Shown here: positions 17,325-27,532 of the stretch, piece after piece
Layout: each line of letters begins with the position of its first letter
Position numbering within the stretch: the stretch's first letter is position 1
From: Prevotella sp.
GTDB lineage: Bacteria; Bacteroidota; Bacteroidia; Bacteroidales; Bacteroidaceae
DNA length: 64,000 nt
Reading direction: 5' to 3'
Assembly: GCA_017470345.1 (NCBI GenBank)
Contig: JAFUEP010000030.1
Coordinates: 62,001 to 126,000 of the forward strand
The notes under the pieces: model-generated
What the model was told of the DNA's origin: nothing
What the model saw: the letters and a program-made list of their open reading frames with translations, nothing else
Database searches by the model: none
Made by a program: the position numbers and the translations under genes

Positions 17325-20300
17325 TTACTTCTTGACTCTCTTCTGTCCGTTCTCAATGTACACTCCCTTCTTCAGGGTGGAGCGCTGCACGCCTTCGGTC
17401 TGACGATAGACACGTCGTCCCTGCAGGTCGTAGAGTCGGCCGTCAGTCCTGCCGGCACTGGCGTCGGTAATACCGGTGGTGGCGGCATTGAGCACGAAGG
17501 GTGCGTCGATGGTGCCGACGGTGGCATTGCTGACATACTCGAGCGTCGCGTCGCAGTCGTTAAGTGTGTATCCGTCATGCATGCGGAACGCCAGCTGTGT
17601 GTGTCCATCTCCCGGTATGGTAAGGAAGAGCAGTCCCTCATCGTCGCAGATGGCGGTCGTGCGGCACTCCTCACCTGCGAACACGCCCACTTCCACTCCT
17701 GCGGCGGGCATTCCGCCACTGATGACCTGCGCGATGACAGTCATGTTGTCGGCAAAGCGGTGATAGTCAACGGGCGTGAAGAAGCCGGACGACTGCTCCT
17801 CGTCATACTGCTGGAGCATGCGTGCCCCTGCAGCGGCAGCCGTTGCCTTCGGATAGCGGAACGTGCGCGCAGCAGCCACCTGGATCATGTAGCCCTGTCC
17901 GGGTGTGAGCGATGTCAGCAGTCCCTTCCACTTGCCGTTCTTGTAGGTGGCAAAGGCACTCTGGCTCTTCACGTAGTCGCCTTCCTGGGGCTCCATGTCG
18001 GCCAGCGCGTCGGTGACGCTCATGGTCTGCGAGGCGTTGTATGCCACCCAGTTCCATCCCTTGTTCAGTGTGATGGGCTTCTCCTGCGGGTTGACCTTTC
18101 GTCCGGTGAGGGCAATGGCGCGTGCCTCGTTCATCTTGACCTGATACATCGACTGGTTGCCCAGCTCGAATGTCTTGCCCATCCACTCTCCGCCGGAGTA
18201 GATCAGGTAGCGTTGCTGGCTCTTCACGATGCTGACGGCATCTTTCACTGTGTTGAAGACGACGGGTATCGTCATGTCATCTGGCTCGACGAAGAGCGAG
18301 AACCATGTCCACCCCTTGCCCAGCGCGAGCATCTGCTCCTGCACGTCGACAGTGGAGAGCATCAGCGGATTGTCGAAGTCGCCTATGATGGCATAGGACT
18401 GGAACGCTACGGTGCTGCTCGTCTGCACCACGGAATAGGTCTCGCCGGTCGATGCGTCGTAAGCCTTGAAGGTCACCTCCTTGCCTGCGTCGTTGGCATT
18501 CTCGGCATCTCCATAGATGATCATCATCACGAAGTAGGCGTCGTAGTCCTCGTCATAGACGGGGTGTGCCACTCCTCGGCACTTTCCGTCGATGAAGGCA
18601 GCTACGATGTCGTCGCAGTCCTCGCTGGGTACGCCCAAAATGTCGAGGCTTCCGATGAGGTTCATCGAGCTCTCATAGTAGCTCTTGTCCACTGCCCACA
18701 GGGGCTCCTCGCCACGCACGGTGACATGGATGGTGAGCGGCACTTCGATGCCGTCGGTGCCGGTGAGGTAGATGGTCTCCTCGTACTTGCCGACGGGCGT
18801 GGACTCGGTGATGGTGAAGGTGACGTTGGTCTTAGCCAGCGGGTTGGTGTCGCCGCTGGTGAGGCTGGCCTTCATCCATGCGGGTATGCCGTTGAGCGTC
18901 CACGAATGCATCGTGCCGCCGTTGTTCTGGATGGTGGCGGTGACGGTGGTGGAGCTGTTGGCCGGCTGGTCGACAGTCAGCTCGTTGGTCTCCCATACGA
19001 GTCGTTTCTGGTTGACGAAGGCGCTCCAGACGGCGGGCAAAGAGTAGTTGCCGTTCACGTCGCGGACGTCGCGGACGGTGAAGTTGAGCGTGCAGCCTTC
19101 GATAGTGGCGGGATCCTCGTCGATGCTGATCACCACCTTGGTGTCGCTGGCGGTGTAGGTGAAGCTGACGTTGGTCTCCGTTGGCTTGGTGCGCAGGGCG
19201 GGTGCCTCGTCGGTGTAGCTGAGCGTTGAGAGCCCGGAGTTGAGCGTTGAGAGCTCTGCCGAGAATCCGCTGCCAGTGAGGTCGTCGTTGGTGCCGACGG
19301 TGACCACCTGGTTGCCGCTGTCGAGCGTCTTGGTCTCGAAGGGATAGTAGGCTGCCAGGCCTGGCTCGCTGCCCGTGAGACGCACCTTGCGCTGCTTGGC
19401 CAGCAGGTCGGCATTCATCGTTGCGCTCCATACGCGCAGTTCGTCGACCTGTCCTTTGAAGGCGCGGTCGAAGGTGTATTCGGCAGTCTCAGCCGAGAAG
19501 GTGGTGCGTTTGGCTCCCACGAGCATCTTGTCGGAGGCGATGCTGCCCACGCCGGCGGCGCTGGTGGTTAGCACGCGCTTGCCGTCGACATAGACGGCTG
19601 CACTGCCCTGTCGCAAGATGTTCAGCGCGACGTGATGCCAGGCGTTGTCGAGGATGTTGCCGCTGGTGGTGGCCAGGGCCGTGGTCTGTTCGGCAGGCAT
19701 GTAGGCCTCCTTGCCGGTGAGTTGCAGCGTGCCGTCGGCATTGGTCCAGAGGGCTACGTCGCCCACCTGCACGAGTTGTGCCTCGGCGTTCTGCTTGTCG
19801 CCGCGCATCCAGAATTCCAGCGCATAGTCATCGACCTCGAAGGTCTGCAACTGCGAGGTATTGATGGCCATGTAGTGGTTGCCGTCGAGGCTGACGGCCT
19901 TGTTTGCATTGTTCAGATACCACGTCTCCTGCGGCATGGTCATGTGACGATTGCGGGCGTAGTCGCGGATGGTCTTACCTTCGCCCTCGTCCATCTTCCA
20001 GTAGCCTATGAGGTGGCGTGTCGATGGATTCTTGGTCTTCGAGCGGTTGAGCAGAGCCGTGGTCATGTCGTGGGCCTCATCCCATAGCAGCAGCTCGTGG
20101 ATGGCACCCTTGAGGCTCTTGCCCACGGCGAGCGGTCCGTTGCCCTCATAGGCGGCGACAACCTGTCCGCTGAAGAGTGATGTGGTCTCGGCATCGGTAG
20201 CGACGGTGGCGCTCAGCTCACCGCCAGTGTCGGTGTTCAGGTAGCTCAGGGTGAGGAAGGCCCACTTGCCAGTTGGCACCTTCTTGTCAGATGTATAGGT

Positions 20301-23300
20301 GTTGCTGCCCAGTGTGACGACCAGCTTGCCGTCGGCATCGGTGGCGACAGCCATCTTCGATGCTCCCGATCCATGACTGAGGATGGTGCCTGCGCCCTGA
20401 ATATTCACCCACATGTCGGCCGAGAAGTCCTTGCCGGCGAGGGTGATGTTGGCCTCGGTCTGTGCAGCTGTCTCAGTGTCTTGCATAGAGAGTGCCGTCT
20501 CATGGGCTATTTCTGCTCCGTTGAGTACGCCAGTCACACGGAAGTTCTGCTCCTTGGTGAGCTCACCTTTGAGTATGGCATCGTTAAAGGTGACACTGAT
20601 CTCGTCGCCGGCACTGAGGATGCCGTCGGTGGGTTCAGGCAGTCCAAGCGGCGTGGGCCGCTGCATGTCCTTCACCAGGGGCAGTTCGTCGCTGTAGCGG
20701 TAAACCTCGCCCGTGCCGTAAGTGCTGACGGAGGCGATGCGGAACAAGTAGTCGCCGTCGGCGAACGAGGCCATGGGCATCGTGTAGGTCACCTTGGCAC
20801 CTGTCTTGGGCAGCAGCTCGTTGTTCTGGGTAACGGCCGTGGAGTCGGTCACATATTCATGGAGCTGTGTCCAGCTGGCCGAGCCCTGCCTCTTGTACTG
20901 CAGGCGGAAGGCCTTCAGTCCGCGGTAGTTGCGGTCGAAGTTGGAGAAGGTCAGGTTGAGGTTAGTGCCCGTCTGTGTGTTCATCAACGTGTTGCTCAAG
21001 GCCAGCTCCACGGGCGATGACGATGGAATGAAGTGGGCCGAGATGAGCACCGTGTCGGCAATGACGTCCCACGTGCTCGTCGGGTCGAACTGACTCTGTG
21101 AGGCCAGTATGACGGCAATGTTCTCATAGTCGAGGATGCTGGTATTCGTCTGCTTCAGCTGCAGCTGCTTGGTGACGGTCTGCCCGGCAGGGATTTTGAT
21201 GATGCGGCTGTCGGTCACCACCTTGCCGTCGATGCTCAGTGCAGCACCGTCGGGGTTCGACTCGTCGTCGACGAGCAGGCGGTAGTAGACGTCCTCGTCG
21301 ATTTCCGAGGCGTTACTTAGGCGCAGCGTGTAGTTGGCCGTGCCGCCGGTGGGAATGTCGCTCACTACGGGCACGTCGACGTCAATCTGGGGTACCTCGA
21401 TCTGCATCGTGGCCTCCTGGATGACGGTGCCGGGTTTGTAGTACTTCGTCACCACCTTGTCCTCGTAGGGGCCGCTGGTCTGGCCGCCGCGGGTGCGGAA
21501 GATGGGGCCGTAGGCACCATACTTGTAGACATCGACCGTCAGGGCATCGTCGTCGCCCTCCTCCTTCAGCGTGTAGGCGAACGAGGTCTTCGTTGTGGTG
21601 CTGGTCTCATCTTCGCGGTGGTAGCCCGCCGTGGTCTCGGTACCAACGTCGAATATGACGCCTGTCTTCTTGATCTCTACACCCCATGTGCGGTTGAGGT
21701 GGACGCCAACGGCCACCTGTACGTCGTACTTGTAGCCCGTGGTTTCCTCAATCTCGACGCTGTTGGTGATGCTGGCGCCTGAGTCGAACGAGAAGTTCTT
21801 GTAGTCGACGCTGTCCTTTTCGGTGCGCAGCTCGTAGGCGCGCACCTTCTGCTCTTCATTGATATACAGGTACTTCTGCCAGGCTGCGATTTGGTTGTTG
21901 CACCACATCACGCTGTCCTGATAGTTCTCGTTCTCGTTGGGAACAATCATTTTGTACGACGGTCCATCGCTGCTGGGGGTCTCGATGCGGCAGTCGAGCC
22001 AGGCAGTATGGCACTCATAGACCTCTGGCGGGTTGTTCTCGCCGTAGCCCTCGTCGCCGGGCGAGCGTGTGGTCAGGTACTTGGGACGGTCGCCGTCGCA
22101 GGTGTGGCCCTCGACGTCGTCGACGGTGGTGAGCAGCGTGTTGCGCAGGGCCTCCAGATTGGGTATCAGCACATTCTCGATATAATTCTGTGTGTAGACA
22201 AACTCCGTGCCGAAGTTCATGCCCGTGGTGACGATGTCGGTCAGTCTGAGCTCCACCTCGTCGCTGGTGCCTATACGCTGGAAGCCGATGTTGCGGGCCT
22301 TGCCGAAGATGATGTTGGTGGCGGTGCCAACGAATACGTCGCCCTGTGCGCCGACATACTCCATAGCGTCGCTGGTTGAGATGGTCTTGGTGGCTGTCAC
22401 GGTGCGGCTCCAGGTGTCGCCAGCCTCACCCTCGATGTTAATCATGACGCCCACTTCGACGTCAGAGGTCGAGTGGATGTCGTTCACTGTGGCCACGCCG
22501 GGCAGCACACCTGTGATGGTCGTAGCGTCGACACCCAGTTTCGAGGTCGTGGTGAGGTGATTCTCGCTGCTCCACGTGCCCATGTTGGCCGTCGAATGGC
22601 TGACGACGGTGCCCGAGCTCCACTCTGCCGATGAACCCGTTCCGGGCGGGTCGCGCAGAATCATGTCCACCATGTCGGGGCCGCTGGTGATGAAGTTGTT
22701 GCCCGTGGGCATGGAGCCGAGGATGATGCCCTTCATGTCGTTGCCGCCCCACGTTTGGGTGCGGCCACCGATGGCGTAGCTCATGGAGATGGTACGCGTG
22801 TAGGGATCCGAGATGTTGGGCAGACCGGCCTTCCATGTGTAGGTGGCCTGGCCGAGGCTGTCTAACTGCAGTTGGTTGGGCTTCAGATCGGCCACCTGTC
22901 CGGCGGTGACTACGTCACCGTCGACCGTGCCGTCCTCGATGTAGACGGGCTGTTCGTCGGACAGCGCGTTGTCGATGTCCACCACGAGGTCCTTCAGGGG
23001 AACGGTGTAGACCACGTCCTTGGTGCCGTCCTTATTGGTGTACTTCTCGTAGGCTTCGATCTCGAAGGTGTATGGCTCGCTCTGCTCGAACACGGCACCA
23101 CCATATTTATATATAGGCTTGCCGCTGGCATCGATGGTGTAGATGTCCTGGATGTCGATACCGCCCATCTCGTCGAGCAGCTTGTAGCTGCTCAGGCCGA
23201 AGGCACCGTCGGTGTGGCCCGTCTGCGTGACGTTGAAAGTGGGCTCGGAGTGGAAGGTCTGCCGCAGCAGGGTGTTGTAGGTGAACACCTGGGCCTTGCC

Positions 23301-26300
23301 GTCGTCGGCATAGAGCGTGTCGGAGTAAGCAATGGCCGGGTTGCTGAGATCCACTGCGGGCAGGTTCTCGAACCGCACGTCGTCGTTCATAGGTACGTAC
23401 AGGCTATCCATCTGGTACATTACCGGCGGTAGCATGGCCGAGAACTCACCCGTTGCCGGGTCGGTAAGGATGAATATCTTTTGACAGTTGTCGCTTCCTG
23501 CACCGCGCCACGACGTGCTCTTGACCTTGGCCGATGCCGACGACACGGTAAGGGTACTGTCGCGAGTTTCGTAACTGTAGGTAGTCTCGTGCCGTACCCT
23601 CTCCACGTTCATGCGCGCGCCATTGGTGGGAATGAGCACCAGCTTGGCCATACCGATGTTGTTCTGGCTCAGGCCGAAGCCGATGGTCTTTTCGCCCTCG
23701 GTGTCGCCACCGACCACGCGGCCGGCGAAGTTGACAAGCGTCTCGTCGTAGAAATCGAGGTTCTTGATGGGTTGGTTGAAGGTGTGTCTGACACCAACGT
23801 TACCCGGGTCGGCAGGATAGCGGCCGGCGTCGGTGAAAACGTGCTTCGTCTTGTCCACGGTGATGAAGTGGTCGCCGATGGGCACGCTGATCTCGAACTC
23901 ACCATCCGCGTTGGTGGTGATGGGCTTGCCGTCCTTGGCACAGACCACGCCGTCGACCAGCAGGCTGACGCCCTCGACGGGATAGTCGGTGTCAGCGTAG
24001 AACACCTTTCCACTGACGGGGAACGATGAGATGTCCTCGAAGTCAACGCCCGAATGGTTGAGCGACGACTGGCTGACAAAGCGCGACTGCACAGACGGCG
24101 AGAACTCGTGTATGCCCAACGTCGGGATGATGCTGTAGTTGGTGCCCTCGCCCGAGAACGGCACGCCGCGGATGACGTAGTTGCCCACGGTGTCGGTGTA
24201 GGCCATCAGGCTCAGCTGGGCTTCGCTGGGGATATAGTTGGAGCTGGCGGCAGGCACCTTCGTCTGGGCGTGGCGACCGTTGGAGACGTCGTTGGTCTTC
24301 GAGAAGTCGTAGGCCAGGTTCTGGACGGTCAGGCCCTCGTCGAAGGGATAGTAGATGGCCAGGCCGGCCTCGTTGCCAGCCAGTGGGTGGTTGTAGTTCT
24401 TCAGGATGTCGGCCTCGCTGAGCGGACGGGTGAAGAAGCGGAACTCGTCGATGTAGCCCTCGAACCAGGTCGGGGAAACAAACTGTCCCACGTTGCCGAT
24501 GGCTAGACAGTTGGCATTACCCGACTTACTCCAGTCGGTGACGCGGCCCATGGCCACTACTTCCGACTTTAGCTTGCCGTCGGGACCTATCAGGTAGACG
24601 GTGAGGGTCTTGGCAATTGTGTCGTGAACTACGGTCAGGTGGCTCCACTGTCCGGCGGGAATGTAGAGGTCGTTGGTGTTGAAGCCGTCGCCGCCGAAGT
24701 AGCCGCTCAGCTTGTAGCGGTCGCCGGCCTGTTCGTAGTGTGCACTGATGGTGAGCGCCCACTCTACGTCGAGCACGCGGTAGTCTGTCTTGTCTTCCTC
24801 TACGTTCATCACCTCGCTGTTGGGGTTGAGGTACATCTGGATGGAGAAGTTGCCCGTGAGCAGCGACTTCAGCTCTTCATTGTCGGCAACATACCGCATG
24901 CCGGCACCGTAGCCGCTGAGCTTCACAGAGTGCATGCTGGAAGACACGCTGCCGTCCTCGCTCTGCCGCTTCAGGGTCACCTTGGCGCCCTCAACAGCCG
25001 TGCCGGTGCCATAGGAGATGCGTCCGCTAAGGATACCTGTCGAGATGCTGAAGCCGTCGATGGTGCGGGCATCGTCGACTGTGCGTGTCTCACCGTCCTG
25101 ACTCCAGATGATGACCTTGTACTCATAGAAGCTGCCGGGCTTTGCCTCGGTGTCGTCGTAGCTGTAGCCGCTGGCCGTGCCCGAGGTGGTGTAGATGTCG
25201 GCCCAGGCGCGCTCGTCGACGCTGTTCAGCGGTCGGCGCTGGATGATGAAGTTGGTGATGTTCGTGCCCACCTGCTTCACCGTCCACTGCAGCTTTACCA
25301 TGCCCGAGTAGCTGCCGCGCGAGGCGTTGAAGGTGAGAATCTTCGAGCCGCCGAGCTTCGTTGACACTGTGGAGCTGTAGATGTCGGTCTCAAGGACGTT
25401 GATCTTCAGGCGGTAGTAGTAGGTGCGGTTGGCCACCAGCCCCTGCCGGTCGGTGTAGGTGCCGTCGTTGGTCTGGCTGCTGCTAATGCTGATGGTATGC
25501 AGGTCAGTCCAATTATTGCCGTCGGTAGAACGCTGGATGATGAGCGAATAGACCTTGTTGCCCGAGGCATCGCCGATGGGTGTGTGCGCCCAACTGAGGT
25601 CAATCGAAGCCGAGTCGCTGCCGACAGAAGCCTTGAAGGCGTCCTTGGTGAAGGCCCATTGGCGCGTCAGCGTGTGGTCGATGCTGTCGGTCAGCTCGTT
25701 GCGCCGCTCGCCGCCCGTGGGGATGAACACCACTTTATAGGTATATTTCGTGGCATAGGCCGGAGCGGTGACCACCCAGTTGCGAGTGCCGAAGGCAATA
25801 CCGTCTTTCAGCGTGGTGCCGTCGGAGCGGTAAATGGTCCACGTGCCGTTGGAGTTGGTGCCCTCGTAGTCCCACGTCAGCTTCACTTCTTTCTTCCACA
25901 GGTCGTTGGTAGTGGCTTGCAGGTTCTTTGCACGGACGAAGCCGGGCACACTAGTGCTGTACCACTGGTAGTAGCCGACGTTCTGCTTGGGATAGTCCGA
26001 CGCCTTCCCCGTGCCCAGCTCGGAGTAGATGCTGGGCGAGAAGTCGTTGATGGCAACAATGTACTCGATGTACTTCGTCGCGTTGTTGAAGTAGTTGGAA
26101 CGCTCAGAGAAGTCTACTTCTTGATTCGCAAACGACACATTGCCTTTGGGATAGGTTGCTGGCGACAGCAGGTTGTCGGTCCACGCCAGGCCCGAGCTGG
26201 TGGCACCCTTGTAGGAGCCCACCTTAGTGGGACCATAGGCAGAGAGCAGGTTGCCGCTGATCTTCATCTTGGTGTAGTTCACCATCTCGGCTGTTGGGCT

Positions 26301-26921
26301 GCTTACGCCCAACGATGGCACGGCATTGAACTTCCACGTATACTCCTCCTCAGCGGGTGTCTTGAACGATTTCTCCGACCTCCACATACCGGCGATGGTC
26401 ACATTATATTGTGTACCCGCCACCAGCTTGTCGGCAAAGATGGCCACGTCGCACAGGTCGCGCTTGCTGCTGCCCGAGTGGTAGGGGTTGTGGAACATGA
26501 CGGTGTAGGTAATGCCGTTGATAGTCTTTGTGTAGTAGTCCATCCACCAAGTGTCGGTGGAACACTGGTTGTCGGGATTGATGCCCTCGCTGTTCAGACG
26601 CAGTTGCTTGGGCGAGCATACGTACTCGCCGTTGATGAACAGGGCGGGGCCGTCGGGGGCGCTGCTGGGAATCTTCGAGGCCCAGCTCGTTGGCTTCTGG
26701 TTGGTGAAGAAGCCGTTGTCGCCGTAGGTCTTGTCGTAATACATGACCACGAATCCCATGAACGGATTGGCAAGTGCGGGGTGATTACGAATCACATGCT
26801 CGGTGCTGGTGTTGAAGTGCCAGACGTCGGCCCATGTAGGACTGCTACCTCCGAGGAGGCATGCGAGAAGCAACAGCAGCACTCGCCACCATTGTTTCAT
26901 TCTATGTAATTCCTTTTTCAT
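17325..26921 (-). CDS. Giant multidomain surface protein with LamG and FN3-like domains, copy 2
   Basis: The 3,198-residue protein has a signal peptide (RVLLLLLACLLGGSSPTWA). Approximate order of domains: a unique N-terminal domain (32-330); three FN3-like repeats (340-630); LamG 1 (670-860); a carboxypeptidase-regulatory-like beta domain (970-1050); a middle region around RDPPGTGSSAEW (1427) and EEGDDDALTVDVYKYG (about 1790); two more LamG domains (2140-2540); an Ig/BACON-like domain (2640-2740); a DDIVAAFIDGKCRG module (2744-2855); two GW(T/N)W repeats (2865-3010); the module shared with the dockerin protein (3045-3140); and a T9SS-like tail (LYDLQGRRVYRQ to KKGVYIENGQKRVKK). It is probably exported to the surface as an adhesin or glycan-binding scaffold. 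No catalytic motif was recognised. Confidence 0.8.
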   Translation of the reverse strand: MKKELHRMKQWWRVLLLLLACLLGGSSPTWADVWHFNTSTEHVIRNHPALANPFMGFVVMYYDKTYGDNGFFTNQKPTSWASKIPSSAPDGPALFINGEYVCSPKQLRLNSEGINPDNQCSTDTWWMDYYTKTINGITYTVMFHNPYHSGSSKRDLCDVAIFADKLVAGTQYNVTIAGMWRSEKSFKTPAEEEYTWKFNAVPSLGVSSPTAEMVNYTKMKISGNLLSAYGPTKVGSYKGATSSGLAWTDNLLSPATYPKGNVSFANQEVDFSERSNYFNNATKYIEYIVAINDFSPSIYSELGTGKASDYPKQNVGYYQWYSTSVPGFVRAKNLQATTNDLWKKEVKLTWDYEGTNSNGTWTIYRSDGTTLKDGIAFGTRNWVVTAPAYATKYTYKVVFIPTGGERRNELTDSIDHTLTRQWAFTKDAFKASVGSDSASIDLSWAHTPIGDASGNKVYSLIIQRSTDGNNWTDLHTISISSSQTNDGTYTDRQGLVANRTYYYRLKINVLETDIYSSTVSTKLGGSKILTFNASRGSYSGMVKLQWTVKQVGTNITNFIIQRRPLNSVDERAWADIYTTSGTASGYSYDDTEAKPGSFYEYKVIIWSQDGETRTVDDARTIDGFSISTGILSGRISYGTGTAVEGAKVTLKRQSEDGSVSSSMHSVKLSGYGAGMRYVADNEELKSLLTGNFSIQMYLNPNSEVMNVEEDKTDYRVLDVEWALTISAHYEQAGDRYKLSGYFGGDGFNTNDLYIPAGQWSHLTVVHDTIAKTLTVYLIGPDGKLKSEVVAMGRVTDWSKSGNANCLAIGNVGQFVSPTWFEGYIDEFRFFTRPLSEADILKNYNHPLAGNEAGLAIYYPFDEGLTVQNLAYDFSKTNDVSNGRHAQTKVPAASSNYIPSEAQLSLMAYTDTVGNYVIRGVPFSGEGTNYSIIPTLGIHEFSPSVQSRFVSQSSLNHSGVDFEDISSFPVSGKVFYADTDYPVEGVSLLVDGVVCAKDGKPITTNADGEFEISVPIGDHFITVDKTKHVFTDAGRYPADPGNVGVRHTFNQPIKNLDFYDETLVNFAGRVVGGDTEGEKTIGFGLSQNNIGMAKLVLIPTNGARMNVERVRHETTYSYETRDSTLTVSSASAKVKSTSWRGAGSDNCQKIFILTDPATGEFSAMLPPVMYQMDSLYVPMNDDVRFENLPAVDLSNPAIAYSDTLYADDGKAQVFTYNTLLRQTFHSEPTFNVTQTGHTDGAFGLSSYKLLDEMGGIDIQDIYTIDASGKPIYKYGGAVFEQSEPYTFEIEAYEKYTNKDGTKDVVYTVPLKDLVVDIDNALSDEQPVYIEDGTVDGDVVTAGQVADLKPNQLQLDSLGQATYTWKAGLPNISDPYTRTISMSYAIGGRTQTWGGNDMKGIILGSMPTGNNFITSGPDMVDMILRDPPGTGSSAEWSSGTVVSHSTANMGTWSSENHLTTTSKLGVDATTITGVLPGVATVNDIHSTSDVEVGVMINIEGEAGDTWSRTVTATKTISTSDAMEYVGAQGDVFVGTATNIIFGKARNIGFQRIGTSDEVELRLTDIVTTGMNFGTEFVYTQNYIENVLIPNLEALRNTLLTTVDDVEGHTCDGDRPKYLTTRSPGDEGYGENNPPEVYECHTAWLDCRIETPSSDGPSYKMIVPNENENYQDSVMWCNNQIAAWQKYLYINEEQKVRAYELRTEKDSVDYKNFSFDSGASITNSVEIEETTGYKYDVQVAVGVHLNRTWGVEIKKTGVIFDVGTETTAGYHREDETSTTTKTSFAYTLKEEGDDDALTVDVYKYGAYGPIFRTRGGQTSGPYEDKVVTKYYKPGTVIQEATMQIEVPQIDVDVPVVSDIPTGGTANYTLRLSNASEIDEDVYYRLLVDDESNPDGAALSIDGKVVTDSRIIKIPAGQTVTKQLQLKQTNTSILDYENIAVILASQSQFDPTSTWDVIADTVLISAHFIPSSSPVELALSNTLMNTQTGTNLNLTFSNFDRNYRGLKAFRLQYKRQGSASWTQLHEYVTDSTAVTQNNELLPKTGAKVTYTMPMASFADGDYLFRIASVSTYGTGEVYRYSDELPLVKDMQRPTPLGLPEPTDGILSAGDEISVTFNDAILKGELTKEQNFRVTGVLNGAEIAHETALSMQDTETAAQTEANITLAGKDFSADMWVNIQGAGTILSHGSGASKMAVATDADGKLVVTLGSNTYTSDKKVPTGKWAFLTLSYLNTDTGGELSATVATDAETTSLFSGQVVAAYEGNGPLAVGKSLKGAIHELLLWDEAHDMTTALLNRSKTKNPSTRHLIGYWKMDEGEGKTIRDYARNRHMTMPQETWYLNNANKAVSLDGNHYMAINTSQLQTFEVDDYALEFWMRGDKQNAEAQLVQVGDVALWTNADGTLQLTGKEAYMPAEQTTALATTSGNILDNAWHHVALNILRQGSAAVYVDGKRVLTTSAAGVGSIASDKMLVGAKRTTFSAETAEYTFDRAFKGQVDELRVWSATMNADLLAKQRKVRLTGSEPGLAAYYPFETKTLDSGNQVVTVGTNDDLTGSGFSAELSTLNSGLSTLSYTDEAPALRTKPTETNVSFTYTASDTKVVISIDEDPATIEGCTLNFTVRDVRDVNGNYSLPAVWSAFVNQKRLVWETNELTVDQPANSSTTVTATIQNNGGTMHSWTLNGIPAWMKASLTSGDTNPLAKTNVTFTITESTPVGKYEETIYLTGTDGIEVPLTIHVTVRGEEPLWAVDKSYYESSMNLIGSLDILGVPSEDCDDIVAAFIDGKCRGVAHPVYDEDYDAYFVMMIIYGDAENANDAGKEVTFKAYDASTGETYSVVQTSSTVAFQSYAIIGDFDNPLMLSTVDVQEQMLALGKGWTWFSLFVEPDDMTIPVVFNTVKDAVSIVKSQQRYLIYSGGEWMGKTFELGNQSMYQVKMNEARAIALTGRKVNPQEKPITLNKGWNWVAYNASQTMSVTDALADMEPQEGDYVKSQSAFATYKNGKWKGLLTSLTPGQGYMIQVAAARTFRYPKATAAAAGARMLQQYDEEQSSGFFTPVDYHRFADNMTVIAQVISGGMPAAGVEVGVFAGEECRTTAICDDEGLLFLTIPGDGHTQLAFRMHDGYTLNDCDATLEYVSNATVGTIDAPFVLNAATTGITDASAGRTDGRLYDLQGRRVYRQTEGVQRSTLKKGVYIENGQKRVKK

Positions 26922-26971
26922 ATCAATAAAGATTTAAAAGTGATTTGACTGAAATATGTTGATGTTTGTAT

Positions 26972-27175
26972 CTAGCGCATGCCCTTTTCCTTTGCTCCCA
27001 GTTTTTGACTCAGCAAGTTGTGAAGCTCAATGTTCTTGCGTATCTCACGGACGATGACATCGTTCTTTTGTCGCAGCTCCTGTTGGCCATGCAGAAAGCG
27101 CCATAGCAGCACGACGTTGGTGACAACGAGCACGGCGATGATGCCAATGAGCAATATGAGCGTCTTGAAATACAT
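26972..27175 (-). CDS. Small single-span membrane protein, copy 2
   Basis: The 67-residue protein has one transmembrane helix (LILLIGIIAVLVVTNVVLL) near its N-terminus, followed by a charged helix (QELRQKNDVIVREIRKNIEL). It is paralogous to the gene at 39662-39859. The KNDVIVREI stretch matches the juxtamembrane KNRVLAREI of the neighbouring TPR-AraC regulator. It is the first gene of the giant-protein operon, 50 bp ahead of the giant, and has its own promoter and putative operators. The function is unknown. An interaction with the regulator is inferred from the shared helix. Confidence 0.75.
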   Translation of the reverse strand: MYFKTLILLIGIIAVLVVTNVVLLWRFLHGQQELRQKNDVIVREIRKNIELHNLLSQKLGAKEKGMR

Positions 27176-27197
27176 GATGAATTGTTGTTTGATGACG

Positions 27198-27229
27198 CAA
27201 AGATAGGTGTTATTTTTTTACCATGCAAT
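27198..27229 (-). promoter_or_regulatory. Promoter of the cassette 2 structural operon
   Basis: On the minus strand, ATTG (27226-27229), 20 bp, TATCTTTG (27198-27205). The -33 element is imperfect, as expected for an activated promoter. The same arrangement occurs at 39881-39912. Confidence 0.65.
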
Positions 27230-27235
27230 AGCTCA

Positions 27236-27266
27236 GACGAATTGGTGATTGGTTTAAGACGAATTC
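27236..27266. promoter_or_regulatory. Candidate operator repeats, cassette 2
   Basis: GACGAATTG (27236-27244) and GACGAATTC (27258-27266) lie 22 bp apart, immediately upstream of the promoter. They match the four-copy array of cassette 1. Direct repeats with two-turn spacing next to a weak -33 element are typical of AraC-family activator sites. Confidence 0.55.
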
Positions 27267-27402
27267 GTGTGAATCCATCCAGGCTATGAGACGTACGGAA
27301 AAACAGAAGGTCGAGCTTATGAGACATATAGAAAAGCAGGAATAGCCTCGAAGAGGACGTGGCTGATGGGCTGAAAGCTCATTAGCAGCGACCGCTGCCA
27401 AC

Positions 27403-27532
27403 GGACGCGACTCGGCAGAGTTTAAGCAAGCTTAACTCTGCTCTTACTGCTCCCGGAATTACGTTCCGTGATTACCGGACGCGACTCGGCAGAGTTTAAG
27501 AGCTTAACTCTGCTCTTGCTGCTCCCGGAATT
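27403..27532. repeat. Tandem duplication of the regulator 3' end and palindrome
   Basis: A block of 56-58 bp occurs at 27403-27460 and again at 27477-27532 (period 74). It spans the last codons and stop of the regulator gene plus the near-palindrome CAGAGTTTAAGAGCTTAACTCTG, given here by its arms CAGAGTT and AACTCTG. The downstream copy lies outside the gene. The dyad may act as a terminator. The region 27267-27402 otherwise shows only two TATGAGAC direct repeats. Confidence 0.7.

Noticed and set aside
17295-19229. Long plus-strand open frame opposite the giant gene
   Set aside because: It is antisense to the conserved C-terminal modules, has no recognisable domains, and arises from the GC-rich codon usage. 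Similar frames opposite the MG2-like gene (7927-10431) and the glnS/TPR genes (61348-63675) were dropped for the same reason.
17325-26921. Rhs/Tc-type toxin
   Set aside because: No YD repeats, no RHS core motif and no variable toxin tip with immunity gene. The C-terminus is a T9SS-like tail.
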